In this document: positions 44,700-56,231 of the stretch, piece by piece | Layout of the letters: each line of letters begins with the position of its first letter | How positions within the stretch are numbered: the stretch's first letter is position 1 | NCBI GenBank assembly: GCA_019279435.1 | Contig: JAAALK010000284.1 | Location: forward strand, 65,404,773-65,468,772 | Length of the DNA: 64,000 bases | Direction: 5' to 3' | Source of the DNA: Zizania palustris | Taxonomy: Eukaryota > Streptophyta > Magnoliopsida > Poales > Poaceae | Program-made: the position numbers and the translations under genes | The notes under the pieces: model-generated | The model's database searches: none | Seen by the model: the letters and a program-made list of their open reading frames with translations, nothing else | What the model was told of the DNA's origin: nothing

Positions 44700-45907
44700 T
44701 GTTGACACGAAAACGTGCCCCCGCACTTGGGTCAGTTCGACGATCCAAAAGTGTATGGATACTTAGGGACAAGCCTAAGCGTAACACAACACTGACGTCA
44801 CGTTCCGACTACCCTTAACAGTGGTAAGGGGGGGTGGAGTCGCCAAGTAATCAGATCACACAGAAATAATCCAATTAGCCGAAAAGAAATATATTAAATA
44901 GAATAAAACAACAATCTGGACGAAGTCTAACTAATTTGAAGTATACAATGCGAAGGGTATCGCCGAAGGGGTACCTTCGGTGTGTGATGCGAAGGGTCCC
45001 ACAGAAGGGTACCTTTGGCGTTCGGGCTAATCTGGCCGAAGGCAGGCTCCGAACAGATCTCGACGCGACAATCACCTCCGAACAGCGGGATTTGGTGCGA
45101 AGTCTCTAACACGATGAAATAACTCAAACGCAATGCTCTGGCGTGACTTCGTCTGGCGTGGGGTGCAAACGTGGCGAAGCCTGTCGTGATGAAGCCTACT
45201 GCGGAGTGTGTTGGCGCGCGGGACTTGGTCAAACCGACAATAGCGTGACGGTCCGGCACGGGTAGTCGAAGCAGTATTCCCATCGAAGGGTGTTCTGGCA
45301 GCCTCCGGAACCAGTCTCCTAGCTCCGGACACCTCCGGCAAAGCGTCTTCGAGCGTGAAAACCTGCAACAGAACAGAGATCAAGTGCCAATTCAGCCTAG
45401 GGACTAAATTCTGCTAAGTGTTGCACTAGAGAAATGAAGATAGCAATCTGTTACGCAGATTAGCGGATACTTCACACGCGAAGTAACAAGGCGATAGCAA
45501 TCTATTACATAGATTAACAGATACTTCACAAGCGAAGTAACAAGGATTACCACTGTTCCGAAGTGGTCGGCGGAGGGCTTCTAGGCAAAACCACAAAGGT
45601 TGCAGAAAAATAAAAGTAAAAGTAAAGGTATGGTTCAAACCTAGGGCTTTTTGTTTGATTTGTGTTGGGGGGTTAATGAACCGGCCTCACCCCTATATTT
45701 ATAGGGGCTAGTATTCTAATCTCTAAGATTAATCTGTTAAGATTCAGCCTAATCATGCGTAGGGATAAAATTAGCCAGAATCAGACTCAAACTCTATCTC
45801 TAGAATTCAGCCCGAAGTTGGCCTTTGGCTAGGCCCGTCGAAGCCTGCTCCTCGGGCCGAAGCTTCGGCGAGGCAGGCCTCCGAAGGCCTCCGGGCCAAA
45901 GCTAGCA
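44700..45907 (-). repeat. 5' LTR of the Tat element, truncated
   Basis: Starts TGTTGACACG on the + strand. It keeps about 420 bases near 45,025-45,445 that the 3' LTR lacks, and stops at GCTAGCA. There it joins Tekay A LTR sequence, so an end deletion removed LTR ends from both elements. Confidence 0.8.
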
Positions 45908-46699
45908 ATTCCATGCGAGGGAAACCCGAAGCAAAATCCCATTTTTTACGGCGAGCCTTCCATGCGAGCAATTCCTTGCCATCTAGATGAAACCATGTCG
46001 GGTGTGGGGGAATGTAATCACCGGCGATCGGGGGTCAAGATCCCAGGTTCAATTGGATGAACGGTGGATGGCGGCGGTGGATTTGGTAAGAGGTCTCACC
46101 GGCGATGGAAAGAGGATCCCTTTCCTTTGGGCAAGACAGTGCTGACAGGTGGCCCCCACCTGTCAGTGGGCGCTATCGATGGAGAGCGCGCCGACATACA
46201 GGCCCCGGTGAACAGAGATCGAGGGAGGGCACGAGTGACCGACAGGTGGGTCCAAGTGGGGCGCGGGAGGGAGAGAGAGGGCACAACACCAACAAATGGG
46301 TCCCACCTATCAGTGACGCAGTGCTGGACTGGGCCGGGCTAAGGGAGATTTGAGGGAGGCAGCCCAAAAGCATTTTAAATTCATTTTCTGATTGAAATAA
46401 TTCCAGAAATTAATATATAACTTTAGAGCTAGAGGCAAAGGCACTAAAATGTTGTAAAAATTCCCAAAAAATATATCTTGGCTTATAGAACCTACCATAA
46501 TTTTATCAACTCTGAATTTGAATTATTTATCTATGTTTTGATTTATTTTGGTGCTTTTACCTTTTCTTTAATTCAAATAATCCCTTAATTTATTTTATTT
46601 TCAAAAATTTTTCTTTTTCACATTTTATTTTACCTTAGAAAATGTGGGGTGTTACAATCCTATCCCCTTTACAGAGAATCTCGTCCTCGAGATTCAGAT

Positions 46700-46835
46700 T
46701 AATTCTTGAATAACCCGGGGTGCTGAGCTTTTAATTCATCTTCTTTCTCCCATGTAGCCTCTTCAACCGGATGATTGCTCCATTGAACCTTGCAAAAGCT
46801 AATGACCGGCTCCTAGTTATCCTTTCTTTGACTTC
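46700..46835 (-). pseudogene. Chromodomain remnant of Tekay A
   Basis: One reading frame on the minus strand encodes VQWSNHPVEEATWEKEDELK followed by AQHPGLFK, the C-terminal chromodomain of chromoviruses, which guides integration to heterochromatin. It is frame-shifted from the upstream VEKPLRILEVKER part. Confidence 0.78.
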
Positions 46836-48053
46836 CAAGATTCGGAGTGGTTTCTCGACGTAGGTTAGGTCTTCTTGGATGTTGAGCTGCTAGAGGTTGA
46901 CTTGCTCTGTTGGTACCCGTAGACACTTCTTTAGTTGTGATACATGGAACACATCGTGTATCCTAGCTAGTGAGGGTGGCAGCTCTAACTGATAGGTGAC
47001 CTCTCCCTGGCGTCTGATGATCCTAAAAGGGACAACATAGCGGGGTGCTAACTTCCCTCTCATATTGAACCTCTGAGTGCCTCAGAGGGGGGTGACTCTG
47101 AGGTAGACATGATCTCCTTCTTCAAAAGCTAAGTCCCGGCGGCGATTATCGGCGTAGCTCTTCTGCTGGGACTAGGCTGTCTTCAATTTATCTCGAATGA
47201 TTCTTACCTTTTCTTCAGCTTCCCGGAGAATGTCCGTACCAAATACTTGGGATTTACCGGTCTGGTCCCACAACAAGGGCGTCCTGCACTTACGTCCGTA
47301 TAAGGCTTCAAATGGCAACATCTGTAGACTGGCTTGATAATTGTTGTTGTAAGAGAACTCAACATATGGTAGATTTTTGTCCCACGTTCCTCCAAAATCT
47401 AGGGCACATGCCCTAAGTATATCCTCCAAAATATGGTTCACCCTCTCGGTCTGTCCATCTGTTTGTGGGTGATACGCTGTGCTGAAGTTCAGTCTTGTTC
47501 CCATCTCCTCTTGGATGTTCTTCCAAAATATGGATGTGAACTCATTTCCTCTTTCTGAAACTATCTTCTTTGGAACTCCATGAAGGCATACTATTCGGGC
47601 CATATACAGATCAGCTAATTTAGGGCCACTGAAGGTCGTCTTGACGGCTATGAAGTGGGCTACCTTCGTAAGCTGGTCAATGATTACCCATATAGAGTCA
47701 TACCCAGCTTGGGTCTTTGGAAGTCCGGTGATGAAGTCCATTCCGATCTCTTCCCATTTCCATTCGGGAACTTTGAGGGGCTATAACAATCCTGCTGGCC
47801 TCTGATGTTCATCCTTCACTCGCCAATAGGTGTCACACATGACCACGAACTGGGCGATCTCTCTTTTCATACTAACCCACCAATATCTCTCCTTCAAGTC
47901 CTGGTACATCTTTGTACTTCTGGGATGGATGGAGTACAAAGTATTGTGGGCCTCTCTCAAAATTAAGGTCCTCAGTTCTGGCTTATTTGGCAGACACAAC
48001 CAGTTTCCAAACCACACGGTGCCGTTCACATCTTCTGAGAACCCTGGGGCCAT
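46836..48053 (-). pseudogene. Tekay A integrase
   Basis: Zinc-binding region at 48053-47781 (LREAHNTLYSIHPRSTKMYQ, FVVMCDTYWRVK: HHCC positions partly altered). Core at 47741-47172: MDFITGLPKTQAGYDSIWVI, KKIVSERGNEFTSIFWKN, TAYHPQTDGQTERVNHILED. The second catalytic residue is Glu (SERG) where SDRG is usual. The C-terminal GDHVYLRVTPL region follows with stops. Confidence 0.88.
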
Positions 48054-49185
48054 GCCTGCCTCATGTTTTTCTTGATCACGGCTATGTCGGGATCCCCAAG
48101 CTGAGCTATGCGAATCTGGTCGATTAAGATCGGTCTAGCCTCTAGAGTGGCTAGGTAGGCTCTAGTAGTTATCCTGAGGTTTAACCTCTCCATTTCCTTA
48201 TATAACAAAGAGGCATGATCCTGTACCATGATGGCATTACAATATCCCTTCTGACTTAAAGCATCAACCACCACGTTCGCCTTGTCGGGATGGTAGTGAA
48301 TGCCTAAGTCATAATCCTTGATTAGTTCCAACCATCGTCTTTGCTTGAGGTTTAGATCCGACTGCATGAAGATGTACTTCAGGCTCTTATGGTCTGTGAA
48401 TATGCGATAATATCCAGCTAATCCCAAAAAGCTCTGTATCTCTGATATGTTGGTGGGTGGCAGCTAATATGTTACTGCTTCCATGGTGGCGGGGTCTATT
48501 GCGATGCCTTGCCCGTGATGATATGCCCCAAGAACTTTACTTCCGACGTCTAGAACTTGCACTTGCTGTATTTGGCGTACAAATGGTGTTCCCTGAGTTT
48601 TCCTAGGGTCAAACGACTGTGGGTTTCATGCTCTTCTCGGATCTTGGAATAAATTAAGATATCGTCAATGAACACTACTATGAACATATCCAAGTATTCC
48701 ATGAACACCTTGTTTATCATGTTCATGAAGAATGCAGGGGCATTGGTGAGTCCAAATGACATGACTATACACTCGTACAACCCATATCTGGATGTGAAGG
48801 CCATCTTGGGTATGTCTTCTTCTCTTATTCTCAATTGGTGGTATCCTGACCAGAGATCAATCTTGGAGAATACCGTGGCCCCCTTTAATTGATCGAACAG
48901 ATCATCAATCCTGGTTAATGGGTACTTGTTCTTAATGGTCACCTCATTTAGTTCCCTATAATCCACACACATGCTTTTAGCCTTATCATCTTTCTTCTCG
49001 ACGAAGATGATGGGGGCTCCCCATGGGGAAGTGCTGGGTCTAATGTATCCCTTCCGCTCAAGGTCCTCTATCTGCTGCTTCATTTCCTCCAATTCATTCA
49101 TGGCCATCCGGTAGGGTCTCTTAGAGATGGGGGTGGTCCCGGGCACTAGATCAATTCTGAATTCGATATCTCTCTTGGGTGGCAT
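48026..49185 (-). pseudogene. Tekay A reverse transcriptase and RNase H with an internal deletion
   Basis: 49185-48550 encodes the RT: GTTPISKRPYRMAMNELEEM, CVDYRELNEVTIKNKYPLTR, VFSKIDLWSGYHQL and intact VVFIDDILIYSK. Further on, FLGLAGYYR is joined directly to IFTDHKSLKYIFMQSDLNLK near 48,400. Most of the connection and first half of RNase H is therefore deleted. Confidence 0.88.
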
Positions 49186-49189
49186 CCCT

Positions 49190-49946
49190 GGAAAATCCTC
49201 GGGAAAGACGTCCAGGTATTCTCGGGCTACCGGTACTTCTTCTAGTGCTATCTGATTGAGACGCGGTCTCCCGAGCTTCTAGGAAGGCATCTAAAAAGTG
49301 ATGATAGCTCCCTCTTCATTGGTTAGGGTTACCTTCCTTCTTGCACAATCTATCACCCCTTTATGCTTGGTTAACCAATCCATCCCTAGGATGAGGTCCA
49401 AACCCTTATAGTCTATAAGGATGGGGTCCACCCAGAAGACTTCGCCTTGGATATCTACCCATACCCTTGGGCTATAGAAGTGGGCTATGGTCTGTTTGCC
49501 GGGGTGGCTATTAATACAGGTCTTGCTAATTCAAGATCATTCAAATTATGCGTTTTCACAAAACTTGCTGATATGAAAGTGTGGGTAGCTCCCGTGTCGA
49601 ACAGAAGGACTGCGAATATAGAGTTAGCAGTGAACATACCCATAACAATCTCCGGAGCGGCTTGGGCTTCTTCGGCGGAGACGTGGTTGACACGGGCGCA
49701 AACTGAGGGATTCACCGTGATCCCTTGAGGGCGCTTGGGATGAGGGCACTGGTGAGAATAGTGGCCCTCCTTGCGGCAGTTGAAACATATCACCGGTTTG
49801 CCGTGCTTGTCGTGTAGACTATCGGCATTCTTGGCGGGAGCCGGTGGGGCAGAGGGTGCGGATGGAGAGTGGCGAGGGTTTCTGGCACCAGGGTTGCTGA
49901 CAGACGGGGAGGGTCTGTAAGTGGGATGTGGATGGAAACTGGGCAC
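49190..49946 (-). pseudogene. Tekay A zinc knuckle and aspartic protease
   Basis: CFNCRKEGHYSHQCPHPK is a CX2CX4HX4C nucleocapsid knuckle, followed by LLFDTGATHTFISASFVKTH, an intact protease active site. A stop at about 49,948 separates this from gag and another follows near 49,485. Confidence 0.86.
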
Positions 49947-50803
49947 TTAGGGAGGAGGTGCGAAGCGGGGTCTCTGTGCCATCCCTTGATGCTGCCTGAA
50001 AGCAATCATCCTCTTCTTCTTCAAGTCCACGTTGTTCTGCTCAGTCTCTTGTATGATCGCTTTGTTTACCAACTTCTGAAAGTCGGCATAGTCCCCGGTG
50101 ACTAACTGAAGTGATAACTCATCCTTCAGACCTCGAAGGAATTTGGTCTGGTGTCTGGCATCAGTGCGTACTTCCTCAGGCGCATACCGGGCTAGCTGGT
50201 TGAACTCATGCAGGTACTCGGTAATGGTCCTGCTTCCTTGCTGCAAGTCCTGGAACTCCTGTTGCTTCTGAGCGATGATGCCCTTTGGAACATGGGCAAC
50301 TCGAAAGGTGGAGGAGAACTCAACCAAAGAAACCTCGTGGCCTTTTGGCTGAGTCTCGTGGATGTTATCCCACCATTCCGTGGTGGGTCCTTGAAGTTGT
50401 TGAGTGGCAAAAGCCACTCGCTCCTTGTCTGTGCATGGCAGAAGGTCCAACTTCTTACTTATCATTCTCAGCCAATCACCCGCCTCCATCGGGTTGGTGG
50501 TGCTTGAGAACGTAGGGGGCCTCATGCGCAGGAAATTAGACAGTTGGGATGCGGGAGCGAGTGCGGGGCGGCCTGTCTGGGTGGCGGCTCCAGGTGCTGC
50601 TGCTGAAGGCGAATCAACTATGCTTGCTGCTCTTGCATCTGAGTTAGCAGGGTTGCGATTAGCTGGTTCTGATTGGCCATCATCTCAGCTAGTGTGGGAT
50701 GATTGGCGATGGGTGCCTGCCGTTGGCCGGTTGCTCCCCAGTGTGGTAGGTTGTCGGTGTTGTTCCCGTTGCAAGGAGCATCTGAACCCTGATCGTTGGC
50801 CAT
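49947..50803 (-). pseudogene. Tekay A gag
   Basis: Starts MANDQGSDAPCNGNNTDNLP and reaches EMMANQNQLIATLLTQMQEQ; after a frameshift (between about 50,620 and 50,525) it continues MEAGDWLRMISKKLDLLPCT and WWDNIHETQPKGHEV. Colinear with the open gag of element B. Confidence 0.88.
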
Positions 50804-51016
50804 CCTGAAGGTAAGGAGTACCAGAGGGAAAACAATTTAGGGGGAAATTTTTCACCTAACTTTATTTCTCAAAGGATTTAAACTTAGTGGTCTAGAATAT
50901 TACATCCTTTTTCACTTCTTATTTAAACTCACCCATGCCTTATACTGACATGGGCGGCACCACAATCATGCAAAAACAAATAAAACAATCATGCACAAAC
51001 TAGCGTCTAGGATGAT

Positions 51017-51880
51017 CTAATCCTCCTCCTCAGTGCTCTCGGGCCTGGTCGTGGCTCGAGGAAGGCTGGGCTCAGGGGAGGGCTTGATCATCGGCTCCGT
51101 GGTGCTGGCCGGTAGAGGAGCAGGTGCGCTGGAGGGTCCTACGGATGATGCAAAACGTGAAATCAACTTGGGCCTAGCTGTGGGAGTCCTGATGGCCTTC
51201 CTCTTGCGTGGTGGAAGTGGGGCGATCTCCTCAAGGTCCTTCTTCAACTCCTCGACCTGACACCGGAGTTGAGTGTTCTCAACGGTGCTCCGCTGGAGAT
51301 CAACGACCTGATGCCGAAACTCCACGATCTCAGCGACAAGGTGGTGCCCCTCCTAGACCTGGCGCCGTAGATCTCCGTTCTCCCGGGTTAGGTTCTCTGT
51401 CGTGTGGCGGTAGTAGTCGATCATGTCGTGCTGATTGTTGGCATCGAGCATGGACTCAGTATGGAGATGATTCAGGGCGTGAAGTAGACGAGTGGTGCGG
51501 GCGATGATGGAGTTGCGGTTGGGGTAGGTGCTGACGTAGATGCTGCGGTGGCTCCCCAGGGTGCGCATGGGAACGAAGCAGTACACGGTATCTCAGAGCT
51601 GCCCATCGTAAATCATCCAGAGCTCGGTGAGGGCCTGAAATGTAGCGCGCTGATTGGCCACCTCGAAGGTCGGGCCTCCAACGCCTGCGGTGAAGAAGGG
51701 TGGGTGCACGCCAGAGGAGCGGATGGTGACTGTGACCTCACAGGCTCCGTCGTTCACATCAGGAAAGATCCCGTGGAACTCAGGCTCATGAACGAATCCT
51801 CAATAATCCATGAGCATGCGAAGCTCGCGGACGAAGCCATCGTGATCACGGAGGTATCCACCCATGGTGTGAACAGGCAT
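51017..51880 (-). pseudogene. Tekay A ORF0, extra ORF before gag, with stops
   Basis: From an ATG at 51,880 one frame runs 287 codons with at least three internal stops: GFVRELRMLM, PDVNDGACEVTVTIR, FQALTELWMIYDGQ, DYYRHTTENLTRENGDLRRQ, QVEELKKDLEEIAPLPPRKR. It is colinear with the intact ORF0 of element B, so the ORF is a stable part of this family. Function unknown. Confidence 0.85.
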
Positions 51881-52010
51881 CTACAAGAAAACATAGTTCG
51901 TAAAAATTATGGAAGGAAAGATATTAAGTAGTTTTAGAAATATTTGTAATATAAGACCTAAGGTTTGGTCTGTTTGGCTTTCTACAGTCAAGTCGGCTCT
52001 GATACCGTCT

Positions 52011-55000
52011 TGTAACGCCCGGAATATAATAATACCAGACTTTATTGAATTTCCAAGGAAAAACAATAAATACAAGACGTTCATCACACGACTACGTATA
52101 GTACGCTAATCAAAGATGGTTCGTAGACCACATTATTACAAAAGTGATAAATGAAAGAGAAACTAGGAAAATAAATCCTCTAGATGAACGCCTTCTTCCG
52201 GTCTCGTACCTTGACTGGGTCGCTACTCCAGACCATCCTCTTCCTCGTAGTACGCTACCTCTGGTGTGGTGAGTCAACGGGGGTGCGTACAATCGTAGTC
52301 AGCAAGCCACCGAAATGCAATTATAATGTAAGGTAATAACAAAGGAAGGTATTGGCTCATGTTTGCGTAAACGTACGTTTGTAAAACAGTTAATGTGATC
52401 AGGTTATTAGTACAGAAAATTAAATCATGAGTAAATGCATCATCTTCTACCTCGAGGGGTACAGTTAGCCCACCCTCACTCAACAGTCCTTACATGCCAT
52501 GCATTCATATACAAGTAAACTAACTGTGGTGAACATTGCCCAACCCGCCCATGACCGTGGGCACAACTTTTCAAAAAGACTATACTCTGATGAGAGGTGT
52601 ACTACTGTACCCACAAGGCAATCATTCCCACACACCAAAGTGTTTCATGATGACACCATGTCACCCCGAAGGAACTCATGCCAAAACCTTTAGCATGGGA
52701 CACACCAACTCAATAACACCCTCTTATGGGTTTCATATGGCGCCCCAACACGTTGGGCCAACGACATACTCCCCCTTGAGCCTCGTTGGTACAAGCCAAC
52801 CGTAGGTGTCACTTGCCCCCTCCACTATGGTGCTTTAAGTTGGAATGCCTCATACCTCTAGTTAGGACTTACCCACTAGACTCGTGGTTAGTACGAAATG
52901 TTTTGCAACAGATCCCGTAGATCGGTCCTTATAGTGTCCCGGGTGCTGCCGACCAATACCCTGGCTTGCACCCAGAACCCACCATGCTTACAACTTAACC
53001 AAAACTCCATAACCAACAGAATTCCAAGGATGAGAGATATAACGGGGAAATCATATAATAGAATCCAGCTGTCTACGACTCAATTTTACCCTATAGCAGT
53101 TGTGTCGATACATTGGACACTATCTAATATTTATACTTTAAATGTGACAAGGAGTTTAGGCTCAATAAGCATGGCTTGGGTTTGCACAACAAGGGCGGGG
53201 ATCTAATAAATATAGTGTAAGGCTTTTGATTAAACTAATGCAATTATAATCCTATGAGTTATAGCGGTATTTGTTAAAAATGGGCTCAATTATGATCAAA
53301 ATGGGGGTCGTTACTTGCCTTGATCAGCAAAGGGTGATGGGGGACCTCTGGATAATACTCCAGATTCATTGACAGCGACGTAATCTTCTCAGTACAAAAA
53401 CTAAGGAGAGCAAACAATTAACAACATGAAAATAGCAGTACAAAACATATGGATTAAATGGGCTAAGGTTGTAGAGAATTAATTTTAGAATTTTTTGAAA
53501 TTTGAATGGTGAAATTTGGAGTTAAAATTAGTGAGATATGAATTTTTGAAGTTTAAACTGAATTTCTGGATTTTTATTTAAATAAAAACAGCCTCTGGTC
53601 CACGGTGGACCGTACCCACCATGCTCTGGCCACTATTCGCAAGGACCGGATCGCCCTGAGCCATCTGATCTAGATCTGAGGGCCGATGACGAGGTGGGAG
53701 GCTTAAATGAAAATGAGCGGCTGAGATTAAATCACGCGAAAGGGTACCACGTGGATGCATGAGATTAACCTAAAGTTTTAAGTTGCAGTGAGCGGCCAGG
53801 ATTAAATCCAGTGAACCAGTACGCATCGGACAGCCAGGATGGCGTCTGGAACACGCGTGGCATGGGGGAAGCTGAAGGCTTTGTCCCCGACACCGACCTG
53901 GCGATTGAGGCACGACTAGGACCTGGTGCGTGGCGGCGAAGAGTGCGAGGCTCTGCTTCACGTGGAGCGCTGCGCGTAGGACTTCGGTTCCCGAAGCGCT
54001 TTTGTTTTCTTCGCTGGATCAACTGCATGCGGCAGGAGATGCTTCGCTGGCCAATACATGCAGCGTGATTTGGTTGCTTCGCCTGGACATCACAGCAGCA
54101 CACACGGTAGCAGCATCATGACGAGGGGACTTGGTCAAGCAGCTAGGCGCAGTGCTATGAGCTGCTGAGCATGAGGCATTGCAGCGGCCAGGCAGAGGAA
54201 CCAAGGCCATCCGCGCTAGCAGCAGAGGTGCTGTAGTCTGCAGGCAGGTGATGCGTGCTGAGCGGCGTGGCAGGAAGCCAACCTAGCTTTCGGCTGATGC
54301 GGTTCTGATCGACACATCGGGACCTGAAGATTTTGACACAAGGTTGACAGGCGCTGCAGTGCATTAATTGCTCACGGGAAGTTGTGCATAATCTTCGGCA
54401 GGAACGTGGCGCTTGTGTGGATCTCAGTCCAGCGGCAGCAGCATCTTCCGTGGCAAGCAGCAGCTTGCAGCGGTGAAGCAGCCAACTGCGTGACATCTGA
54501 TGCACGTATAGTGTTCGGCGTTTTGTCATACAGCACAAGATCACCAACAACTGATGCAATGAAGGATTATGCACATACATCATTTCTTCATCAAGTCTTC
54601 TACTGCGTCAACAAGTAACGAATTAATCTAAGTGATTCCTGTATTTCAGTAGATTGATAAACTGCATGTGTGAACTCTGTGCATGTCTAGTGTTCTGATG
54701 ATTCATTGATTATTTACTGAATTGCAGGTTACTTGTAAAATGAAATGTGTTGAATATTGCACTTTCTCATATGTGTGAAATGCCTGTGATATTTGGGATG
54801 ATCTGCATGTGCTTGATGGATTCGCTATGTTTTGGTGATGTTTTTGTGGGAATGTCATTGATGTCGTGAGTTATTTTAATCTGCCTTTAAGCACTTTGTT
54901 GATGTCTTGTTGATTAGAACACCGGTCGTTTTTAGGCTAGATTATTTTTAGTACCTGTGATCTGTTTTGCTTCTACTGATTGTCTGTCGAGGTGCGTTGG

Positions 55001-56231
55001 GTGTTGGGAGAAGGCCATTGATTCGAAAGAATTTTTTAGGCACCCATTCACCCCCCTCTGGTCGCTACTTTCGGTCTTACACTAAGGCCCTAGCTACCGA
55101 CCAAAATTGAAAGAGGGGAGAATGGGGAGCTTGACCGTAATAGAGATGGCGGCGGTGATTGGCTGACGGCGGCCGGCGATGAGGAGAGGTGACGTGACAT
55201 CTCGAGTTGGTGGCGGCAACGGTGATCTGGTGGTCATCAAGGCCAATGGAGGTTTAGCCGAGAACGGGCGGACGATGGTGGTCTCGGAGGTGTCGTCGGT
55301 GAGGGGGAAGAGGCTCTGTGTCGACGGCCTGCAGCGGGCAGAGCTGGAGCAGGGCAAAGATGCTAAAAACTGGAGCGGTGGCTCAGGAGGGCTTGGCTAC
55401 GGCTAAAGTGCGTGGCCTGAGCTGCGGTGAAGGCCGGGGCTTAAATAGGGGTCGTCGGCGGCAAGTTTGGAAGGGTAACCGAGGGAAACCCGAAGAAAAA
55501 TCCCATTTTCGCCGGCGAGCCTTCCATGCGAGCAATTCCTTGCCATCTAGATGAAACCGTGTTGGGTGTGGGGGGGAGGGGGAAAGTAATCGCCGATGAT
55601 TAGGGGTTAAGATCCCGGGTTCAATTGGATGAAAGGTGGCTGGCGGCGGCCGATTTGGTAAGAGGTCTCGCCGGCAATGGAAAGGGGATCCCTTTCCATC
55701 GGGGAAGACAGTGCTAACAGGTGGCCCCCACCTATCAGCAGGCGTTGGCGATGGAGAGCACGCCGACAGACGGGCCCTAGCGGACAGAGAATGAGGGAGA
55801 GAGCGGGTGACCGACAGGTGGGTCCAGGCGGGGCGCGGGAGGGAGAGAGAGAAGGGGCGCAGCGCCGATAGAGGGGTCCCACCCGTTAGTGACACAGCGC
55901 TGGACTGGGCCGGGCTGAGGGAGATTTGTGGGAGGCAGCCCAAAAGCATTTTAAATTCATTTTCCAATTAAAATAATTCTAGAAATTAATATATAACTTT
56001 AGAGCTAGAGGCAAAGGCACTAAAATGTTGTAAAAATTCCCAAAAAATATATATTGGCTTATAGAACCTACCATAATTTTATCAACTCTGATTTTGAATT
56101 ATTTCTCTATGTTTTGATTTATTTGGGTGCTTTTACCTTTTCTTTAATTCAACCAATCCCTTTTTTATTTTATTTTTAGAAAATTTTCTTTTTCACATTT
56201 TCTTTTACCTTAGAAAATTTGGGGTGTTACA
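52011..56231 (-). repeat. 5' LTR of Tekay A, with a nested LTR fragment
   Basis: Starts TGTAACGCCCGG and ends GGGGTGTTACA. The antisense primer-binding site GCTCTGATACC lies at 51,996-52,006. Without the nested piece (about 53,850-55,081) it would be near the 3.3-kb length seen in element B. Confidence 0.85.
53850..55081 (+). mobile_element. 5'-truncated copia-type LTR inside the Tekay A LTR
   Basis: The last 200 bases (GGCTAGATTATTTTTAGTAC, GAGGTGCGTTGGGTGTTGGG, ending CGGTCTTACA) match the solo LTR at 41,359-43,417. The left limit is approximate, set by where Tekay LTR similarity to element B is lost. No TSD could be confirmed. Confidence 0.6.

Larger units (their letters stand above)
33944..45907 (-). 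mobile_element. Tat-type Ty3/gypsy element, antisense, nearly full length
   Basis: 3' LTR 33944-34892, interior, 5' LTR 44700-45907 (its first roughly 175 bases are deleted). On the minus strand the interior reads gag, protease, RT, RNase H, a second RNase H, integrase. The primer-binding site next to the 5' LTR (minus strand TTTTTGGCGACTCCGCTGG) is not the Met type and fits Tat elements. A solo LTR splits gag. Confidence 0.85.
32979..46656 (-). repeat. 3' LTR of Tekay A, disrupted
   Basis: The host pieces are 32979-33943 and about 45908-46656, ending GGGGTGTTACA. A Tat element and a deletion replace the middle; sequence equivalent to about 52,973-55,480 of the other LTR is missing. On the minus strand a purine tract (AAAGGGGATAGGAT) abuts it at 46,657. 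Confidence 0.8.
32979..56231 (-). mobile_element. Tekay-type chromovirus A (Ty3/gypsy), antisense, heavily nested
   Basis: Perfect duplications GAGGG at 32974-32978 and 56232-56236. Left LTR 32979-46656 (interrupted and partly deleted), interior 46657-52010, right LTR 52011-56231 (interrupted). On the minus strand the interior reads ORF0, gag, protease, RT, RNase H remnant, integrase, chromodomain. The chromodomain and RT style place it with Tekay chromoviruses. All genes are broken. Confidence 0.88.

Noticed and set aside
55179..55967. ORFs of up to 194 codons in the Tekay A LTR
   Set aside because: LTR sequence; similar small frames in the other LTRs are not conserved.
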